A program made the translations under genes and the position numbers. DNA of 64,000 nt from Chlorocebus sabaeus (Eukaryota; Chordata; Mammalia; Primates; Cercopithecidae), in assembly GCF_047675955.1 (NCBI RefSeq), contig NC_132923.1, forward strand, positions 90,393,137-90,457,136, read 5' to 3'. Shown piece by piece: positions 39,086 to 53,950 of the stretch (its first letter is position 1; each line of letters opens with the position of its first letter). Below the pieces are notes generated by a model. It was given only the letters and a program-made list of their open reading frames with translations, did no database searches and was not told the DNA's origin.

Positions 39086-40809
39086 CTGACTGGTCCTTCA
39101 ACTGAATGCGGGCGGGGGCATGCGGGCACCCCTTCCACATGCAGCCAAAAGGGAAACTGAGGTTCAGAAAGGGGATAGGTCTTAGGCAGAAACGAGATCA
39201 GAATTCAAGACCCCCTTCCCGGAACGTCCTAGTAAGGGCCCTTAGCTTTTCTAGAGCCCCTCACCCTGAGAATGCTCCTGTTTCTCAGCTAAATTCCTCC
39301 ACTGGAGTGACCCACCCTGTTGCTCTCTCACAGGCAGCGCATGAGGCACCGCATGAGGGGCTGGCTCTTCCCCGTGAATTCTGGGCACAGACACCCAGAC
39401 CTGAACAGGCCCCTCACGCCACAGCGACTGGGGAGCGGGAGCCTGAGTCCCTCCCACCTGCTCCCTGGGCTTCTGAGGGTCTGTGTCATCCTTCTGCTGG
39501 GCAGACGTTATCTTCAGCCCCGTGTTACAGATGCTTAGAGAAGCCGGAGACTTGCACAATGTCTCAGAGGAAAGAGAGTAAGAACCTGGACCGTGTGTAC
39601 CCGGACCAAGCCCTCCATGGTGGAAGGGATAGGAGTGGGAAGGGGAGGAGGAGACATATGGTCCAGGAGGTTCCATATGTACCCACACATGGACCTCAAA
39701 GAGGCCCCCATATCAAGACAGCAAATGACATCCACAGTCACAGATCACGGAGTGATTTCAGATGAAGACGGTGCTGGCAGGTAGTTGTCAGGAGTCAGAG
39801 GTTAGGGGTCGCACTGAAGCTGGCGCTGGAGGTGGGGAGGAAGGAGGTTGTTGACTCCAAACATCAGCTCAGAAGATATTAGAGAAAGCCCAGGCCGAAA
39901 AGAAGTCTGTGCCTAGGATAGGGCTTCCCATTTATTCAGTCCTTCGAGCCGGTATCTGCCACCCCTTTTCCCCAGGCTAATTTCAGCCAAAAGAGAATTC
40001 TACCTCCTACATCTTAAAATCTGCAAATATTTAACCTGAAGCCAAAGTGCCTGGCTAATTCCTGCATCCCTCTATCTCTGTCCCTCCACTCGTTAGTTTC
40101 CCCCATCAGCGCAATGGAGCTTGAGCAAAGGATCTCACTGGAGACTTCGCAGCGACAGTGGGTCTGAGAGCAGAGGGCAAGGGCTGTCTGGGCCTTGTGA
40201 AGCTCAATGCTGCCCCCTGGTGCCCAGAATACCGCAGCCAGCAATGGGATGCAGGAAGGAGAGGCAGGAGATCTCCCACCTTTTCCAAGCTACTCAGACC
40301 TGGTACAGGGCAGGGAAGACAGGGCACCAGCCCTACTAACCCCATCTGAGGGGAAACTCTGAAGCTCCCTCTCCTGCAGAGATCTCAGACTCTGTGGTAG
40401 AGTTGATGTAGGGGGACAGGTGACGTCAGCAGTAGCCCTGTCCATCCTGCACCTGGACACCCCAAGTGGTTCCTTCTATGGGAGACAGAGGCAGGGTTGC
40501 CCCCTCTGCTGTGCAGTTCCTGGAGTCTTCATCTGAGTTAAGTTCTTTTAAGTCAGGCTTTTTTCTGCTTGAAATTTCACATTTGTGTTCAGAGGGGGTA
40601 CTCAAAAAATGTAGCATGGATGGATGAATTCCATTCCTTTGCATTGTCTTCAGAAGGTCTGTGCTATCAAGCACAGGGAAAAGTGAGTTCATTAATTTGC
40701 ATAGTTGGCGGAAGTAGGGCTACAAAGAGGAATGGGATGGGGGAAGGGAGAGATTTGATGGGAGGAGGATCTCAAGAGAGTTCAGATGAGGGGAAAATAA
40801 TGGGGGGGC
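39086..40809. other. Non-coding sequence, no gene seen
   Basis: Unique sequence 3' of CpG block C. A 219-codon plus-strand frame (39106-39765) has no domain I recognise and runs through ordinary intergenic-looking DNA. Confidence 0.5.
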
Positions 40810-41060
40810 GGGTTATGTTGGAGGGATCAGGAAAGGCTTTCTGGAGGAAGTGGTATTTGATACAGGGTTTGAAGGACAGAGAAGACAGCAATGGGGTTCA
40901 GGTGGAGGGAACAGTCTGAACAGCGACACGGAGCCAGAAGAAGCATAAGGTGGGCTTGTGCTGGTGAGAAGGCTCCAGTTTGAGGCAACGGAAGGAGGCA
41001 GTGCTGTGGTGGAGCCATGGGAGACGAGGCTATGGAGGATCCTGGAGACATACTGATGTC
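40810..41060 (-). mobile_element. L2-like relic, antisense
   Basis: AGGAAAGGCTTTCTGGAGGA, GGTTTGAAGGACAGAGAAGA, GGAACAGTCTGAACAG: the same family as 32515-32960. Confidence 0.5.
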
Positions 41061-41264
41061 AGACCAAGGAATTGGTGTTTTGCGGCAAAAGCACTGAACT
41101 GTGAGCCAGGGGTCTAGGTCCTAACCCAAGCTCCACTATGACTGTGTTCCACTGTCTCAGCCTTGCTCTCTGGAGCCCTCTCCAGACGTCAGTGGGAATC
41201 ATGGCAAGTTCTTAATCAGGGCAGTGCCTAGAAATCACAGCTCACAGAATGGTCAAGCTGGTAG

Positions 41265-41425
41265 GTACCACAGACCTTATCAAATCTAACCCCCTCAATC
41301 TGAAACTCAGATGAGGAAACTCAGGTCCAGAGAGATGAAGGAACTTCCCAGCATCACACAGCAAGTCAGGGACAGAGCCAGGACTTGGACCCAGATCTCC
41401 AGCCTCTTTGTTTGAGGCTCTTTCC
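41265..41425 (-). mobile_element. MIR-type element, antisense
   Basis: CTCAGATGAGGAAACTCAGG, TCACACAGCAAGTCAGGGAC. Lies around the 3' side of the FAAH-like locus. Confidence 0.7.
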
Positions 41426-41551
41426 CCACTGCAGGTTGGGGTAGCATCAGGGGGACTGAGTTGGAGGAAAGCAGCTGGAGGCAAAAGACCTCCGGGAGGT
41501 TACAGCCTCACCCAGACCAGAGATTATGAGGCTGGGGCCAGTCAGAAAATG

Positions 41552-41557
41552 TTTATT
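41552..41557 (-). promoter_or_regulatory. Candidate polyadenylation signal for the FAAH-like locus
   Basis: AATAAA on the minus strand, about 350 nt past the exon 15 stop codon. It is the only AATAAA I saw in the first 400 nt downstream; an antisense Alu fragment (41758-41870) lies between. Use is unproven. Confidence 0.3.
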
Positions 41558-41757
41558 GAGCTCCTCACGCTGCTCCTCATCCTGGGCCCATCTGAGGAAT
41601 ACTGAGCATCCATGCAGAGGGACCAACAAATAAAAGGAACCTGGTGGGGTTCCAGAAGGAGGAGACATAAGGAGGACATGGTATTCATGAGAAGGAAGGG
41701 GCATCAGGAGGACACTTGGGTGAGGAGCTACAGGAGTAACACCAAGAAAATGTTTAG

Positions 41758-41870
41758 AAGGTCTCGCTATGTTGCCCAGGTTGGTCTCAAACTCGTGGCC
41801 TCAAGTGATCTGCCAGCCTCTGCCTCCCGAACTGCTGGGATTACAGGTATGAGCCACCACAACCAGCCCC
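41758..41870 (-). mobile_element. Alu fragment, antisense
   Basis: GGTCTCGCTATGTTGCCCAG to GAGCCACCACAACCAGCC. Just 3' of the FAAH-like exon 15. Confidence 0.88.
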
Positions 41871-41906
41871 ATGTTTCTTGAGCTGTTACTCCGTTAAAGG
41901 AGCCTG

Positions 41907-42035
41907 TCATTTGGGCCCCCTCTGATTCTTGACCAAGGTGTCCACCTCCTTCATGAACCAGAGACACAGCTCCTCTTCCCATGGCAAAGCAATGCACTGC
42001 ACAGCCACCGGAAGTCTGACGGATCCTCTTACTGC
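41907..42035 (-). pseudogene. FAAH-like exon 15 (C-terminus and stop)
   Basis: 129 nt: 42 codons plus TGA, exactly as in FAAH. It reads [20 protein letters not shown] then [20 protein letters not shown] and PK, aligned with FAAH GMKKSVGLPVAVQCVALPWQ and EELCLRFMREVERLMTPEKQ. The acceptor is CTCCTGGCAG. The frame is open, and it is separated from exon 14 by a 2.9-kb intron holding the purine tract and an Alu. Confidence 0.93.
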
Positions 42036-42564
42036 CTGCCAGGAGAGAAGGTCGGGAACTCAGAGCCTGCTTCCTGCTCACAGGCCCCTTGCCTGGCTCT
42101 TTTCATCACCCATGCTATTCTGGGCCTCTGTACCAAGGGTGGGTCTAGGTGATGCTTTAGTCCAAACATCCCTTTCCCAATCGATATTAAGGTAAAGATG
42201 ACCTAGCTCCCAGAATTCCAGGCTTCCTCAGCTCTTGGTGAAACCTGAAAAGACTGTTCTGATTTTATTGTCCATAGTTCTCCAGGGTTAACATGTAAAA
42301 CTTGCTCCCTGTGCAGAATGCTGATTATAATGATGAAAGAAAAAGCTGAGCATCCACCCAATGTTCAAGCAAGAGAAAGAAGAGTGTGCTAATCCCTGAT
42401 CCATAGCCTGGTTACCCTTCCACAGTGAAAGCATTGCCTTGGCCCAAAACAGGCCCAAGAACATGGGGGCTAAGCCTGAGTCCCTGCCATGAAATCCAAA
42501 CATCCTTTTAGGAATTCAAACCTGTTTTCTTTGCTTTCTGATGATACCATTTGAGGCCTTATTT

Positions 42565-42790
42565 GCCTTTGTCTCTGGAGTCAGATCACCTGCTTCAAGT
42601 CCTAGCTCCTCCACTTCAATTGGCTGTGTGGCTTTGGCCCTGTCCCTTAATCTGCCTGTGCCTCCATTTTCCTCATTTAAAAAACCTCACAGGAGAGTTA
42701 TGGAATTTAATGATTTAATATTTATACATGGCACTTTTAAACAGCTCCTGGAACAGAGTAAGTGCTCAAGACACATGAGATAGTGTCACT
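42565..42790 (+). mobile_element. MIR element in intron 14 of the FAAH-like pseudogene
   Basis: CTCTGGAGTCAGATCACCTG, CTGTGCCTCCATTTTCCTCA, AGAGTAAGTGCTCAAGACAC. Confidence 0.85.
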
Positions 42791-43009
42791 ATTGTTATTT
42801 TCTCAGAATTCAGGTCAGCAGTTCCACTGGGTAACTCTAGCACTAAAATCAATTTCCAGAAAAAGTAAGTTACTTAATGTCTGACTCAGATACGTGCATA
42901 TGTTTCAGAGTCAGCCTCTTTCTCTTCCTCTATCTCCTTCTCTCTCTCACCAAAGTCAGGTGTGTTATTTTAGACCCTGCAGTTAAATATTTGGTAATAT
43001 TTTATTTCA

Positions 43010-43235
43010 TGAAACCACCTTTGACTTACTAATCATAGTATTCATTGAACACTTCCTACATGTACGACCTTATGCAAATTGCTTCATTCTCTTTCTCAAA
43101 TTAATTAACCTTTAGCACAACCCTACAAAGTAGATGTTTTTATTCCCATTTTCCTGGTGAGGAAGCAGAGGTCCCAAGAGAGGTCATATCCAGAGCAGAT
43201 ACACAGTAAGCTCATAACTAGTGGCTTTTGCCCTG
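43010..43235 (-). mobile_element. MIR element, antisense
   Basis: CATTGAACACTTCCTACATG, ACAACCCTACAAAGTAGATG, GGTGAGGAAGCAGAGGTCCC. Confidence 0.75.
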
Positions 43236-43267
43236 CTCTGCCCTCCCTGCCTCTAAGATCATTTTTA

Positions 43268-44736
<1,469 letters not shown>

Positions 44737-44955
44737 CCACTGGTTTTGCAAAGTTTTCTCCCTTGACATCGGTGGGGCTGTCATGAAGGTCAAATGATGT
44801 GTCCTCAGGGTTGGGGTGAAACTAGCATAAGTGCCGAAGGGTAAACACCAGCCCCGCCCTACTCTCTCCACCGCCACCCGCCACGGGCCCCAACCCGGAT
44901 AGAACCAGCCCTGGTTAGTCCCCGCTGCGGGAGAGGCTCGGAGAAGGAAACTGAC

Positions 44956-45085
44956 CTCCGAGAAATTTTTGTCAGAACTATCTCCGTAGTACCCCTTGTA
45001 GAAGGCCAGTTTCCCCTCGTCCTGACAGGCATCACGCCCGCGGGAAAGTCCAGGAGGTTGTACAGGGTCATGTAAGACTGGCTTT
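44956..45085 (-). pseudogene. FAAH-like exon 14, internal frameshift
   Basis: 130 nt between CCTGCAG and GAG/GTCAGT. The first half reads [20 protein letters not shown], matching FAAH AVSYTMLYNCLDFPAGVVPV. The homology then continues in another frame as [20 protein letters not shown] (FAAH EAQMEHYRGYFGDIWDKM). A short net deletion just after MPV, not a multiple of three, explains the shift. Confidence 0.93.
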
Positions 45086-45284
45086 CTGCAGGAAGATCCA
45101 GATAAGCCCAGGAAATCGTCAGCGCAGACTCAAGTGCGGAAGAATGTGGGTGGGCGCCCCCTCCCGGTCCTTCTGGGAACTTCAGCGCTCTGGGCTCGGA
45201 GTAGCCAGTTTGCGTCAGGAGTCATCTTGACAATGGCCTCAGGCTCTCCCCAGGGTGAAGGGAAGGAGGGAATCTGCATTGCAG

Positions 45285-45460
45285 AAGCCTTAGTGCCAGG
45301 CACTGTGCTGGCCTCATCACATTGCTGATTCCTTGAATCCTCTTCACTCTGTGAGGTGGGGATTACTATTGACTGTGTACAAGTGAGGAAACCGAGGTGG
45401 CAGGATTAGGGCCTTTTCCAAGGCTACACAGCTATTGGATGGCAGAGGATTCAGCCCATG
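45285..45460 (-). mobile_element. MIR element, antisense
   Basis: TAGTGCCAGGCACTGTGCTG, CACTCTGTGAGGTGGGGATT, AGGCTACACAGCTATTGG. In intron 13 of the FAAH-like pseudogene. Confidence 0.82.
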
Positions 45461-45640
45461 CCTTCCTGTGCACCGGACTTCAAGATAGTAGGGGTGTACA
45501 GCGCCACCTGGAGTTGAAAGGACAGCTCTTCTACAGCAGCCAGCAGTGTGTAGGGAGAGTCAGGCGTGGGATGCGCCTTTGGCTGGCCACGGTGGGGGGA
45601 CCCAGGAGGACACGTTCTTAAGGTCAGGGGAGAGGAGTCA

Positions 45641-46640
<1,000 letters not shown>

Positions 46641-46711
46641 CAGAGAGCAAGATCACAGAGGCTGGGGCAGGACTCGGGAGTCCTGGACTCCCAGGACCCC
46701 ACTAGGACCCA

Positions 46712-46819
46712 CTGTGCTAGGGAGGAAGAGCCTATATAGAAGGCAGAGCCCAGAACTGGCACCAGCAGCACATCCAGGTCCAGGGACCTCCACTTGGCTA
46801 TGAACTCTTGCTGATATTC
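46712..46819 (-). pseudogene. FAAH-like exon 13, donor damaged
   Basis: 108 nt after a CCCTGCAG acceptor. It reads EYQQEFIAKWRSLDLDVLLV then PVLGSAFYIGSSSLAQ, aligned with FAAH VYRKTVIAQWRALDLDVVLT onward. FAAH ends this exon ACAG/GT. Here the border reads ACAG/TGGG, so either the donor is lost or splicing uses ACA/GTGGGT one base earlier, which shifts the frame. Confidence 0.88.
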
Positions 46820-47208
46820 CTGCAGGGACAGTGAGGGGTGGGAAGGGTAGGACGAGCAGGGGTTACTGTTTGCCAGACAAGGTCAGATGCTGCCAGGCAG
46901 CACTGAGTTGCACACCAGGAGGAAGTCTCAGGCTATGAGCTTCGGCCTGAGATACCTGTGGAGGTTCAGGGTCTTCCCAGGGACAGAGGTGAAGGAATGG
47001 GAAGCTGAATCTCAGGTCACAAGGATTTGCGGACAATGCTCTAGGGAGATGGACTAGAATAACTTCTGAGGTCACCAAGCGCCCCCACCCAGGTCCAGTT
47101 GGGCTTCCTCTGCAGGCCAGGCCATAACTCTGACCACTCAGGGCACTACCCAGGTGTCTGCGGCCCCGGATCCAGCAGCCCCTCAAGGTCTTCCCAGGCA
47201 TGCATTGC

Positions 47209-47248
47209 CTCCACTGCTGTGTGCTGCTCCCACAGTTTCTTGGGTGTC
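47209..47248 (-). pseudogene. FAAH-like exon 12, GC donor
   Basis: 40 nt after a TTCTTTCAG acceptor. It reads TPKKLWEQHTAVE, aligned with FAAH SAGKLWELQHEIE. The expected donor position reads GAG/GCAATG, a GC where GT is expected and with a poor context, so normal splicing is probably impaired. Confidence 0.75.
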
Positions 47249-47544
47249 CTGAAAGAACGAGGAAGACTCTGAGAAATTCAAAGGTCAGCATGGGAGGGAC
47301 CCCTTTTATACAAATGGGGACATGGCACCCAAGGCCTCAGTGCATGCTGCAAATCAACTGATGGGATGGGAGTGACCCTGTGTCTTGTCCCCTGGCCAAG
47401 ACATCTTGCCTGCCCAAGGTCCCCAAGAGCACACATCCTCTGGTCAATCTACCCCTCATTCCACCAGTCGCAGGAACTCAGGGGCTCCCTCAAAGGCCAT
47501 AGGCTCCTTACCCTAATCTGTGAGGCACCCAGTTAGCCCTCAGG

Positions 47545-48133
<589 letters not shown>

Positions 48134-48142
48134 TAATTCAGA

Positions 48143-48250
48143 TCTTAACTCCAAATCAAGTCCCAACACCAATCAAAAGTCTCAATATAACGCTAATGTC
48201 AGGCATGATCTTAAAACCCTAATTAAAGTCCAAAATCTAAATAGTTCCCC
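48143..48250 (+). repeat. Degenerate CCCAAC-type repeat, right part
   Basis: This continues the pattern at 47545-47824 (CCAAATCAAGTCCCAACACC, AAACCCTAATTAAAG), more decayed. The Alu between the two parts is flanked by the duplicated target TTAATTCAGA. Confidence 0.55.
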
Positions 48251-48352
48251 CTCTAAGTGGACACCAACTCTAGCCACATGCCCCTCCTCAATTCCCACCA
48301 TCCCATGGACAACCGTTGTGGGTAGAAGCTGGCTCTAGGGAGACTCATCCCA

Positions 48353-48392
48353 CTCCACGAATCTCTTCAAGATGCTGGCTAGTTCGGGGATC
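48353..48392 (-). pseudogene. FAAH-like exon 11, 3' border unclear
   Basis: After a CCCTCTAG acceptor the block reads IPELASILKRF in phase with exon 10, aligned with FAAH LPRLSAFLSNM. The donor is uncertain: either TTC/GTGGAG, or a lost GT after GAG. If splicing failed, the frame would run into TAG shortly after (VEWDESP then stop). Confidence 0.65.
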
Positions 48393-48667
48393 CTAGAGGG
48401 GGATGAGATGGTGAGTTCAACTTCAGAACCCACAGGGAAACAGCCAGCCTGCCCAGGAGGGGGTCCAAGAAGGGTGGCATGAATCAACACACTGACATGG
48501 AACCCTCTGATCCTCAACAAGCCTACACCACTTCACCAAGCCCTGAGCTTCTCCGAGCTCACACCAGCCCTGCAGCCCTCCAAATGCCCTTCCCCCTTTC
48601 TGAGCCTCCTCTCTGAAACCCCCTCCCCTCTCTGTGAGCACCCTACTCTTTTAGCCCCATCCCCTTC

Positions 48668-49005
48668 TTTCACTATTTTTTTTTAATTAATTTTTTTTTA
48701 GACAGAGTCTTACTTGTCACCCAAGCTGGAGTGCAGTGCACAATCTCAGCTCACTGCAGCCTTGACCTTCTGAGCTCAAGCAATCCTCCCACCTCAGCCT
48801 CCTGAGTAGCTGGGACCACAGGCATGCACCACCATGCCCAGCTAGTATTTTTGTTGTTGTTTTTGTTTGTTTGTTTTTCCATTCTTTCTAGAGAATGGAG
48901 TATCGCTGTGTTGCCCAGACTGGTCTCAAACTCCTGGGCTCAAGTGATCTTCCTACCTTGGCCTCCCAAAGTACTGGGATTACAGACAGGAGCCACCGTC
49001 TACCC
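48668..49005 (-). mobile_element. Alu element (AluJ/S-like), antisense
   Basis: T-rich start, GACAGAGTCTTACTTGTC, with a GTT/GTTT-rich middle linker, ending GAGCCACCGTCTACCCAGCC. Confidence 0.93.
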
Positions 49006-49192
49006 AGCCCTTCATTCTTCTTCCCCATTTGAACCCCTCTCTGAGCTACCATCATTCTCTGGGCTTCATCCTCCTCTCTGACCCCACTTCCTCTCCTTCT
49101 GTGGGCTCCCTCTGCTTTCTGAGCCCTTCCTACTCCCTGTGCCCCTGCCCTTCCAAAGCCCTCCCTGACCAGGGCCCGCATTTACTATGTAC

Positions 49193-49285
49193 CTTGGAAA
49201 CCAGGCCAAGAAACACTTGACAGGGTCTGGCAGGCAGAGCTGGTTGACCATGCCCCTTATGCTGGGATCCACAATGTCCGCCTCT
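49193..49285 (-). pseudogene. FAAH-like exon 10
   Basis: 93 nt with a CCTCAG acceptor and CCAAG/GTACAT donor. Joined in phase to exon 9 it reads EADIVDPSIRGMVNQLCLPD then PVKCFLAWFPR, aligned with FAAH KGDFVDPCLGDLVSILKLPQ and onward. The frame is open. Confidence 0.87.
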
Positions 49286-49599
49286 CTGAGGAACCAGTCA
49301 CAGATGGGTCAATCACAGCCTTTAGCCAATGGCCTGCCCCCACAGCCAACCAACTTCCACTCTATAGACAAGAAGAAGGCCAAACCCAAAGATGCACTTC
49401 TGCGCTCAGCCCCACCCCCGGAACAGGTGCATCCTAAAGACAGGCGCAGTGGGTGGCTTGCTGCATAAGGTCACACTGTTAGCCAGAGGCATCCCAGCCC
49501 AGGCCCCCAGTTTCCCTCCTGGGACTCAGGTTGGCTCCAGCCCCCTTCCCTACCTTGTTTCCACCATGCCCCACCCTTGAGTCCCAGCAGATAACGTAC

Positions 49600-49697
49600 A
49601 GCTTCTCTAGAAGAGTGGCCTCTCCATCAGTAAACATCCCCCCTGCATATAAGTCTTTGATGGCATACTCTGCCCGGGGGGTGGAGAAGGGGATAAC
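49600..49697 (-). pseudogene. FAAH-like exon 9
   Basis: 98 nt with a CCCCCAG acceptor and GCT/GTACGT donor. It reads VIPFSTPRAEYAIKDLYAGG then MFTDGEATLLEKL, aligned with FAAH LVPFLPSNIPHALETLSTGG and LFSDGGHTFLQNF. The frame is open. Confidence 0.92.
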
Positions 49698-49929
49698 CTG
49701 GGGAGGCAGAGGCAGAGTCAGGATCCGGAGCTTCCCCAACCCTGCCTGGTTCTCTGTCTCTGTATTCCCCAAGATTTCAAGAGGGATGCCACATCATCTC
49801 GTGCATCTCCGTCCAGCTCAGTGCCTCAGCATGCATGGGAGGCCTGTGTCACTGGTCGCTCTCCTGCCACCCCACTCCCTCACCCCACACACAGATGCGA
49901 CAGAACAGAATGAGAGCAGCCCTCATTTC

Positions 49930-50085
49930 CTTCATGCTTCACTGTGATCCAGCCAGCATGCCAAGTGCTTTATCTATGGAACCACATTTAATCTTCACAG
50001 CCACCCCATTGGGTAGAAAACAAGCGCAGGGAATTTAAAAGGCTAGCCCAAGATCACATCGTAGAATCTCAAAGGGGAAGTGAGG
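49930..50085 (-). mobile_element. MIR element, antisense, partial
   Basis: CATGCCAAGTGCTTTATCTA, TTTAATCTTCACAGCCACCC. In intron 8 of the FAAH-like pseudogene. Confidence 0.72.
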
Positions 50086-50645
50086 CCAGGACAAGCCACT
50101 GGAGGCAGGGCAGGTGGGGGTAGGGCTGGGGTGGGGATTTTGGAGACAGAAAGCTCCTTACGGCCCCTTGATGGAGGCAACAGAGACCCAAGCTAAAGGA
50201 ATTATAGGAGTGAGTTCCTGAATCTCCACCCCTGAAGGAAGAAGACACAAAAGCTTGACGCCTTCCTTACAGGGTAGGGCTCACCCTATCCCCACCTCCA
50301 CCCCATCAGTCTTCTCCAGGAAGCATAGGGGAAACACAATTATCTCAGCACCTCAAACTCAGATGTAGCCACCTTTGTCTCCAAGGATGGCGCTGCCCAG
50401 CATCCTCGCACTGGCCCGGCCTCTCTCTCACCGAGGACCAGGTGAAACTATCTGGTGTCAGCCAAGAGGCTGGAGCAGCCAAGAGGTGAGCTGCACAGCC
50501 CTGGCCATGCTAGGGGATGGCTGGATGTAACCATCTGATTCATATTAGCCAGTTCGAAGGGGCCAGTTACTGGTGTAAACCTGGGGGCACAAGGGGCTGG
50601 GTAGAGCTCGGAGGAGAGATTGGGCTGGGGACAAGGTGGCCCCAC

Positions 50646-50784
50646 CGTCTCCAGGAACCAGACTTTAAGGGCAGGGCCTTGGTCTACAGCTGTCCTCACC
50701 AAGGGGGGAATCCACGTGGACACCCCAAGACCCGCAGGAACCTCCCTATATACTCTCCAGGCTCTAGGTGCTCTGGGGAGCCCC
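50646..50784 (-). pseudogene. Probable FAAH-like exon 8, scrambled
   Basis: This is the only candidate between exons 7 and 9. A CTTCTTCCAG acceptor is followed by a block whose frames give HLEPGEYIGRF (compare PLRVGYYETDNY) and, in another frame, LVRTAVDQGPALK (compare MRRAVLETKQSLE). The expected incoming phase meets TAG within seven codons. It is about 13 nt longer than FAAH exon 8. A GT follows at 50645. Homology is weak and the borders are guesses. Confidence 0.4.
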
Positions 50785-50809
50785 CTGGAAGAAGGAGAAA
50801 TAGATGCGA

Positions 50810-50985
50810 TAGGTGATTGGGCGGATGGGGTGGATAGTAGATAGATGGTAGACAGACTCCTGGGTGGGTGGGTGGATGTATGTATGAGATGATGGGTAGC
50901 TGGGTGGGCAGAGGGTTGAATGCATATGTGGGTGAGTGGATGAATGGATGGTTGGAGTTGAGTGGGTGGGCAGGTGAGTAAGTCA
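50810..50985 (+). repeat. Imperfect GGAT/GGGT tetranucleotide repeat
   Basis: TGGGTGGG, TGGATG and GATGGATG units, much interrupted, in intron 7 of the FAAH-like pseudogene and right next to its exon 8 acceptor on the minus strand. Confidence 0.8.
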
Positions 50986-51274
50986 TGCATAGACAAAAAT
51001 ATCTTTAAGCTAGAGAAATGTTAGGAGAAGATGAGGATGGAGATCAATAGGGGCAAATACCCAGACTAGGGTCTGGGGTGGAGGGCCCCTAGTCCTAGGA
51101 AGTGGGGTGCTGCCAGAAAGGCTGCCACCCCTCACCCATTACACACTGCATGTCTGTAGGGGCAAATCATGGATGATATACAATGATCTCAGGTTGATAG
51201 TGCTAGGAGGGGTGTAGGGAATCGGAGGAACAGACATTGCCAGGAGGTAGACAGAAACTGCCCTATGGAGAGGG

Positions 51275-51475
51275 TTCTGCTGGGTTCAAAGCCAGCTCTA
51301 CCAGTTACTAACTACATGATCATAGGCAAGTCATTTCACTTCCCCTCAGCCTCCCCAGCTGTAAATGAGAGGAGCACTGCTCATTCTGTAGAGTGTTAGG
51401 ATGAGACACATTGAGCCTGGCACACAGCTGGTACAAGCAAATGTTGTTGAATGAATTAATTAATAAATGAAGGCT
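51275..51475 (+). mobile_element. MIR element
   Basis: GCTGGGTTCAAAGCCAGCTC, ATAGGCAAGTCATTTCACTT, 3' end TGTTGAATGAATTAATTAAT. An antisense MIR-like stretch follows (51500-51640). Confidence 0.83.
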
Positions 51476-51865
51476 GCTGTAGACAGAAGGGTGTGGAGTG
51501 ATCTCCCAGCCTAACCTCTTTATTGTACTGGTGGGGAGGTTAAGGCCGAGAGAAGAGATGTGACTTGGCCAGGGTTACCTAGAGGGCTAAAAGCCCAGCT
51601 TAACTGGATGCCACATCCTCTGAACCACACTTGCTGAGTATTCTACCTGCATGGGTTGAGTATATGGCACTGGAGGCCCTCTTTGGGGTCACTTACAGCT
51701 ATGGCTCCAGATAGCCAAGAGGCCAAAGCAGCTGGCGTCCAGCAGGGGCAGGAAACAAACTGGACTGAGAATGTGGGCTTCTCACTCACTGCAGCCTGGG
51801 GTGGGTAAGGGGGTCTTCACCTGGGAAGGTGAGATGGCAGACAGGTCAGGGAGGAATGATGGTAG

Positions 51866-52476
<611 letters not shown>

Positions 52477-52686
52477 TAAAGCTAGATAGCAGGACAGAAG
52501 CCCTTCTCAGAGGGCCAAGAGTCACTGGACAAGGGGAGGCCGGGTGGGAACCATGCAGTCCCTCTCCCAGTCATCATCTGTGGGGCCGATCTGTCTGGAG
52601 ATATAAGCTGAGCAAAATGTCCTTGGGAGAAAGACGGGCAGGTTCATCTTTAAATGGGGTGACCACAGGCACAGACCAGGACTTAC

Positions 52687-52727
52687 CCAATTTTCTCCCC
52701 TTGATGACAGAGGCAATTCCAGTGTAG
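52687..52727 (-). pseudogene. FAAH-like exon 6 (41-nt micro-exon)
   Basis: A 41-nt block sits between TTTTGCAG and GTAAGT. Its length and phases (+1 in, 1 out) equal those of the FAAH micro-exon encoding KSGLKGCVYGQEA. Here it reads YTGIASVIKGRKL, which has diverged almost completely. The assignment rests on position, splice sites, length and phase. Confidence 0.7.
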
Positions 52728-52839
52728 CTGCAAAACACTCCCACAACTCAGCATGTGAAGGGAGGTGCCAGGGTGCCAGGAGGCTTGAGCTCCCCCAGGG
52801 TGCAGCCCAGAAAAATAGGAGCTGCTTCAACCTTCTGTG

Positions 52840-53085
52840 ACTCTCTACTGCTCACAGCATAAAGTCTGATCTCTTTGACTGCCTTTCAAGGCTCTAACTC
52901 TCCATGGCTTCCCCTTCTAGCCCTTCCACACGTGCATATTGCTGCAGGCAAAGTCAGCCACTTACATACTATCTTACAGCCTTCTAGACGCCACATCATC
53001 TCTGCATGTCCAGCCCTCAAAACCACGTTCAAATGCTGCCTCCTCCAGGAATCCTTCCCTTCCCTTGCCCTGCTCTGAAAGTCAA
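52840..53085 (+). mobile_element. L2 element 3' region
   Basis: ACTGCCTTTCAAGGCTCTAA, TTCAAATGCTGCCTCCTCCA, GGAATCCTTCCCTTCCCT: the usual L2 3' signature. Confidence 0.78.
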
Positions 53086-53304
53086 GAGTATAAGCTTTTA
53101 ATAAATCTCTGTTGAAGAAAATGTCAGCTTCCTCTTGTGCATTCCCACAAGCTCTGACCCTCTCTTAGAGACCTGATCACTTTCTGACTAAGTCATTTCT
53201 GTGTCTAAGAGCACAGCAGGGGCAGGGGCAGGGGCTGGGTCCAAGAGTGTCTGTGTCCCCAGTATAGGTGCCATGGTGTGGGTACACAGAGTGGAGTTGA
53301 GAGA

Positions 53305-53440
53305 TGGGTGGATGCGTGCGTGCGTGCGCGATGAATGGGTGGATGGATGGACGGATGGATGGATGGAGAGATACAAATGTGGATTGATAGACGGATGGAT
53401 ACACAAATGGATGGATGGATAAATAAATGGTTGGAAGGAA
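53305..53440 (+). repeat. GGAT tetranucleotide microsatellite
   Basis: GCGTGCGTGCG followed by GGATGGATGGACGGATGGAT and diverged copies, in intron 5 of the FAAH-like pseudogene. Confidence 0.9.
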
Positions 53441-53544
53441 GGGTGTGTGTAAGTTTTTCAAGGGCTACCCAAGTAGCTAGTACCCAAGGAACTGTTATGT
53501 CTGACACAGTAAATACTCAATAAAAATCTTTTAAATAAATAGTC

Positions 53545-53720
53545 GTTGAATGGTAAAATTAATTGATGGATAGAGACTGAGATGATGACCACGTGGTAGT
53601 TGAATGGATGACGGACGGATAGATAGATAAATGGACAGATTGATGAGTGAGTAAGAGAAGGGGTATGTGGATGGAGAGTTGCATTGATTAATGAATTAAT
53701 GAACTGATGGATTAATGAGT
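53545..53720 (+). repeat. Diverged GGAT/GATA-type repeat
   Basis: ATTGATGGATAGA, GACGGACGGATAGATAGATA and ATTAATGAATTAATGAA runs, an older companion of the GGAT repeat about 100 bp away. Confidence 0.7.
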
Positions 53721-53950
53721 GGAAGGTCATTAATTACTTCTACATTAATTACATTGCTGCTGCCTGGACAAAACATGGTATGTTTGGCATGGCTACTGCG
53801 GGAGTTATTTGAAGCCCTCGTATCCACGTCCCCTAATACTGAGCTGGGTAGATGAAAGTTGATGGCAGGAGCAGACCCCTCTACTTCCCCTGGTTCCTCT
53901 AGGCAGGTCCAAACCCACCCCACCACCACCACACCACCGTCAATGGGTAC

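Noticed and set aside
39106..39765. 219-codon plus-strand frame beside CpG block C
   Set aside because: No recognisable domain, no homologue that I know, no splice or Kozak support. Left as an unsupported frame.
47160..47208. Continuation of FAAH-like exon 12 (AMHAWEDLEGLLDPG)
   Set aside because: It reads open past the GC donor but does not align with FAAH exon 13, which is found separately at 46712-46819.
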